This document shows, piece after piece, positions 5,295 to 8,047 of a DNA stretch of 8,047 nt (its first letter is position 1; each line of letters starts with the position of its first letter). Made by a program: the position numbers and the translations under genes. The notes beneath the pieces are model-generated. The model did no database searches, was not told the DNA's origin, and saw only the letters and a program-made list of their open reading frames with translations. The DNA is from Campylobacterales bacterium (lineage in GTDB: Bacteria; Campylobacterota; Campylobacteria; Campylobacterales; Arcobacteraceae), in assembly GCA_019752775.1 (NCBI GenBank), contig JAIELU010000183.1:1-8047 (forward strand), in the 5' to 3' direction.

Positions 5295-6155
5295 ATGAAT
5301 GTAAAACAACGAGGAAGTGGTTGGAGCATAAAACTAGCATTTAATTTATATAAACTTTTTGGTTATAAATTTATTTATATTATTATGTATCCTGTTAGCT
5401 TTTTCTACTTTATTTTTGCTTCAAATGTAAAAAAATCTTTAAAAATTTATTATAAAACATTAAATCTAGAATTTAATAATTGGGTTTATTTTGAACATTT
5501 ACGTATGTTTGCAATGTGCCTTTGTGATAGATTTATTTCAAAATATGATCCTTCTTCATATACATTTGTTTATGAAAATAGTAAAAAAGTTTCAGAATTA
5601 TTAGATGATGGAACTATTCTACTATTTTCACATTTTGGAGGATGGGCTTCGAGCTCAAGTAAACCATCAACTACAAATAAAATAAACATAGTTATGAGAG
5701 AAGTGATATTAAACAGTATAAAAAATATTGAAACTAATATTGACAAAACAAATTCAAATATAAAAATAATTGACCAATCTATGGGTCAATTAGCAGTTTC
5801 TATTCAAATTGCTAATGCTATCTCAAATAAAGAAGTTGTAGCAATTATGGCTGATAGACCAACTAGTGATAAATATAAATTAAGGGCTAAGTTTTTTGGG
5901 AAAGATGCTTTTTTTAATAAAAATCCATTTAAAATTTCTTATAAAACAAGAACTCCAATTTTATGTGCTTTTGTAATAAATACTGGATTACAAGTTTACA
6001 AAGTAAAATCTATGAATTTGAATTTAGATTTTACGTTAAAAGAAGATGAAGCTATTGATATAGCTGTAAAACAATATGTCAAACTACTTGAAGATATTTT
6101 ATTGGAATATCCAAATCAATGGTTTAATTTTTATAATTTTTGGGAGAAAAAATGA
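5295..6155 (+). CDS. LpxL/HtrB-like lysophospholipid acyltransferase
   Basis: This 286-residue protein belongs to the LpxL/HtrB acyltransferase family. The N-terminus RGSGWSIKLAFNLYKLFG (6-23) followed by a hydrophobic segment (26-43) is typical of the acyltransferase encoded next to, or fused with, GT2 domains in aryl polyene clusters and should anchor it to the inner membrane. SHFGGWA (112-118) is the counterpart of the H(x)4(D/E) motif: His113 is present, but the acidic position holds Ala118. MADRP (186-190) and the tail YPNQWFNFYNFW (272-283) are further family marks. Probable role: moving an acyl or polyenoyl chain from ACP to a lipid or sugar acceptor at the cytoplasmic face. The ATG at 5295 abuts the glycosyltransferase TAA with no gap, and the end overlaps the ammonia-lyase start by four bases, so translation is probably coupled. 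Confidence 0.82.
   Translation: MNVKQRGSGWSIKLAFNLYKLFGYKFIYIIMYPVSFFYFIFASNVKKSLKIYYKTLNLEFNNWVYFEHLRMFAMCLCDRFISKYDPSSYTFVYENSKKVSELLDDGTILLFSHFGGWASSSSKPSTTNKINIVMREVILNSIKNIETNIDKTNSNIKIIDQSMGQLAVSIQIANAISNKEVVAIMADRPTSDKYKLRAKFFGKDAFFNKNPFKISYKTRTPILCAFVINTGLQVYKVKSMNLNLDFTLKEDEAIDIAVKQYVKLLEDILLEYPNQWFNFYNFWEKK
6142..6146 (+). promoter_or_regulatory. Ribosome binding site fixing the ammonia-lyase start
   Basis: GGGAG is followed by five A residues and the ATG at 6152-6154. This favours 6152 over the in-frame TTG at 6140, which lies upstream of the site. Confidence 0.75.
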
Positions 6156-7672
6156 ATTTACAAATAGACAAAAGATATATCACACTTGAAGAAATAACAA
6201 AAGCTTCAAGTATTGAAATTTCAAAAGATAAAGGTTTTCTTGATTACATAAACCATACACATGATTTTTTAATGAATGAGATTAAAGATGGTAAACCAAT
6301 TTATGGAATTACAACAGGTTATGGTGCAAGTGGGAAAAATTATGTGTCTTATGAAGATAGTAAAACTTTACAAAAAAATCTATTTAGATTTCATGGATGT
6401 GGAATTGGTGTAAATTTATCTCACAAAGTTTGTAGATATGCTGTTATTATGAGAACTGTCTCTTTAAGTAAAGCTCGTTCAGGAGTAAGTGTTGAACTTC
6501 TAAAAAGATTAGAAATGTTAATTCAAGAAGATATTATTCCTGTTATTCCATCTCAAGGTTCAGTAGGAGCTAGTGGTGACTTAACTCCATTATCTTATAT
6601 TGCAGCTGTAATTGCTGGTGAGCGAGAAGTTTACTATAAAGGCGAAATCAAGGATGTGATGGAAGTTTACAATCTATTAAATATCACTCCTTATGAATTT
6701 AAACCAAAAGAAGCATTAGCAATCATGAATGGAACAACTGTTATGAGTGCTATTGCTTTAGCTGCAATTGAAGAGTTTGAGATTATTTTAGATTCAATGG
6801 AATCTTATGTTGCTGGAATGTTCGAAGTTTTATTAGGTGATGATACTCCTGTTGAAGATTTTGTTCATGAATCAAAACCATTTAGTGGACAAATTGCAAC
6901 TGCAAAAAATATAAAAAATAAAATCGCTGGTTCAAAACTTACTCATGGAAGAGATGATAGATATGATAAGTTTTTTGCTGATAATGAATTAAATATTCAA
7001 GATACTTACTCTATGAGATGTGCTCCTCAAGTTTTAGGTGTTGTAAGAGATAATCTAATAATTTCAAAAAACTGGGTTGAAACAGAAATAAACTCGGTAA
7101 ATGATAATCCATTAATTGATGGCGAAAATAAAAAAATATATACATCTGGTAACTTCTATGGTGGTTATGTAGCTCATGCTATGGATACCTTAAAAATCTG
7201 TGCTGCAAACTTAGCTGATTTACTTGATAAAGAGTTTGCACTTTTAGTTGACCATAAATTCAATCGTGGATTAGGTGAAAATTTGAAACTCTCACATGAG
7301 CCATTTTATCATGGTTTCAAAGCTATGCAAATTTCATTAAGTTCATTAAGTGCAGATGTTATCAAAAATACAACTGCTGCTTCAATTCACTCAAGACCAA
7401 CAGAATCACTAAATCAAGATAAAGTATCTATGGGAACAACAGCTGCTAATGATTTTGCAAAAATGATTCCTGATTTATATAATATGCTTTCAATTGCGTT
7501 TATTGGTATGGCTCAAGCTGTTGATATTAGAGGAAATGACCAAGTTTCACCTCATCTAAAAAATATTTATGATGAAATCAGAATAATCATAAAACCTCTT
7601 TATGAAGATAGAAGAATGGATTTTGATATAAAAAATATTAATGAAATACTTAGAAATATGAAACTAATTTAA
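6152..7672 (+). CDS. MIO-dependent aromatic amino acid ammonia-lyase (HAL/PAL/TAL family)
   Basis: This 506-residue protein is the full length usual for the family. The self-forming MIO cofactor triad Ala140-Ser141-Gly142 lies in GSVGASGDLTPLSY (136-149). Other conserved active-site segments are YGITTGYG (51-58, Tyr51), YSMRCAPQVLG (286-296, Tyr286 and Arg289), NSVNDNPLI (314-322), SGNFYGGYV (332-340) and NQDKVSMGT (421-429). The selectivity pair, counted from NLFRFHGCG (76-84), is Phe80-His81, unlike Ser-His (HAL), His-Leu (bacterial TAL) or Phe-Leu (PAL). Gln422 stands where histidine ammonia-lyases have the imidazole-binding Glu, as in tyrosine/phenylalanine enzymes. It most likely removes ammonia from Tyr or Phe to give coumarate or cinnamate as the aryl starter. 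No hut genes are nearby, against histidine degradation. ATG 6152 is chosen for its GGGAG site and the ATGA overlap with the preceding gene; TTG 6140 would add four residues. Confidence 0.92.
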   Translation: MNLQIDKRYITLEEITKASSIEISKDKGFLDYINHTHDFLMNEIKDGKPIYGITTGYGASGKNYVSYEDSKTLQKNLFRFHGCGIGVNLSHKVCRYAVIMRTVSLSKARSGVSVELLKRLEMLIQEDIIPVIPSQGSVGASGDLTPLSYIAAVIAGEREVYYKGEIKDVMEVYNLLNITPYEFKPKEALAIMNGTTVMSAIALAAIEEFEIILDSMESYVAGMFEVLLGDDTPVEDFVHESKPFSGQIATAKNIKNKIAGSKLTHGRDDRYDKFFADNELNIQDTYSMRCAPQVLGVVRDNLIISKNWVETEINSVNDNPLIDGENKKIYTSGNFYGGYVAHAMDTLKICAANLADLLDKEFALLVDHKFNRGLGENLKLSHEPFYHGFKAMQISLSSLSADVIKNTTAASIHSRPTESLNQDKVSMGTTAANDFAKMIPDLYNMLSIAFIGMAQAVDIRGNDQVSPHLKNIYDEIRIIIKPLYEDRRMDFDIKNINEILRNMKLI

Positions 7673-7688
7673 CTTAAAAGAATAAAGT

Positions 7689-8047
7689 ATGAATAAAATA
7701 ATCTATTACTCTCTTAGTATTTTATTAATAATTGGATTAAGTGGTTGTACTCGTATTTTAAGGTATACACCTAATCCTTCAACATTTAAAATGGATGCTA
7801 TTGAAGAATTTTCTTCGAATAATTCTGTTTCATTGATAAATGAACAAACATCAACTAATGATATTCAATTTGCATCAAAAGGTATAGCTAAATTTACTGG
7901 AAATCTTCAAGAATGGACTGACACAGCAATTCAGATTACTAAAAGAGAACTTTCTAAAAGAAATATGAATGTTACTAATGAAGATGTATCTAAGAAGTTA
8001 AAACTTTCTATTGAAACAGTTAACGGAACATTTGGATCGTGGGTTAT
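7689..8047 (+). CDS. Lipoprotein of unknown family (partial, C-terminus beyond right edge)
   Basis: The ATG at 7689-7691 opens a frame that stays open to the window edge (119 codons plus two bases). Residues 1-20 form a lipoprotein signal: Lys3, a hydrophobic core (IIYYSLSILLIIGL) and the lipobox LSGC (17-20), with Cys20 as the lipidated residue. Residue +2 is Thr rather than Asp, which predicts outer-membrane sorting under Escherichia coli Lol rules. The mature part seen so far is polar, with a Lys-rich amphipathic segment (QITKRELSKRNMN, 82-94). I do not recognise the family. It lies 16 bases after the ammonia-lyase with no terminator between, so it is probably in the same operon, although only a weak purine-rich ribosome site (AAAGAA) precedes it. 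Aryl polyene clusters do contain lipoproteins linked to export, but similarity to those cannot be shown here; it could also be an unrelated envelope gene at the cluster edge. Confidence 0.8.
   Translation, partial: MNKIIYYSLSILLIIGLSGCTRILRYTPNPSTFKMDAIEEFSSNNSVSLINEQTSTNDIQFASKGIAKFTGNLQEWTDTAIQITKRELSKRNMNVTNEDVSKKLKLSIETVNGTFGSWV

Noticed and set aside
6140..6151. TTG at 6140 as the ammonia-lyase start
   Set aside because: The GGGAG ribosome site lies downstream of it and fits ATG 6152, which also forms the ATGA overlap with the preceding stop.
6152..7672. Histidine ammonia-lyase of histidine degradation (HutH)
   Set aside because: Gln422 replaces the imidazole-binding Glu, the Ser-His pair is absent, and no other hut gene is nearby.

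Overview
The window is a compact, very A+T-rich (by eye well under 35% G+C) stretch of bacterial chromosome that is coding almost end to end. It reads as the core of a type II polyketide cluster of the aryl polyene (APE) / flexirubin / xanthomonadin kind. Low G+C, A/T-ending codons, AGGAG-type ribosome sites and extended -10 promoters without clear -35 boxes fit a Campylobacterota (Arcobacter-like) organism. This taxonomic call is inference; a low-GC Gammaproteobacterium cannot be excluded, and the AGGAG sites argue against Bacteroidota.

Layout: two divergent operons fire from one 98-bp intergenic region (4185-4282). The leftward operon (minus strand) runs: FAD-dependent halogenase-like oxidoreductase (2970-4184), acyl carrier protein (2648-2902), complete ketosynthase (1546-2661), Cys-less ketosynthase/chain-length-factor-like protein (908-1549), ApeP-like hotdog dehydratase (552-908), and an exported alpha/beta hydrolase cut by the left edge (1-565). 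The last four junctions overlap by 14, 4, 1 and 14 bases. The rightward operon (plus strand) runs: ApeI-like hotdog dehydratase with a TTG start (4283-4603), family-2 glycosyltransferase (4608-5294), LpxL-like lysophospholipid acyltransferase (5295-6155), MIO-type aromatic amino acid ammonia-lyase (6152-7672), and a lipoprotein cut by the right edge (7689-8047).

How the genes could work together (inference from family knowledge): the ammonia-lyase makes an aryl-acrylic acid starter from Tyr or Phe. The ketosynthase/chain-length-factor pair extends it on the ACP, and the two dehydratases, with a ketoreductase not seen here, give the conjugated polyene. The FAD enzyme may halogenate the aryl head while it is carrier-bound. 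The glycosyltransferase and acyltransferase attach the chain to a lipid/sugar anchor for the outer membrane. Expected partners that are absent, and presumably beyond one edge, are the acyl-ACP ligase, ketoreductase, second ACP, phosphopantetheinyl transferase, LolA-like carrier, MMPL exporter and thioesterase. No RNA genes, mobile elements, CRISPR arrays or clear terminators were seen, and no gene-free stretch exceeds 100 bases.
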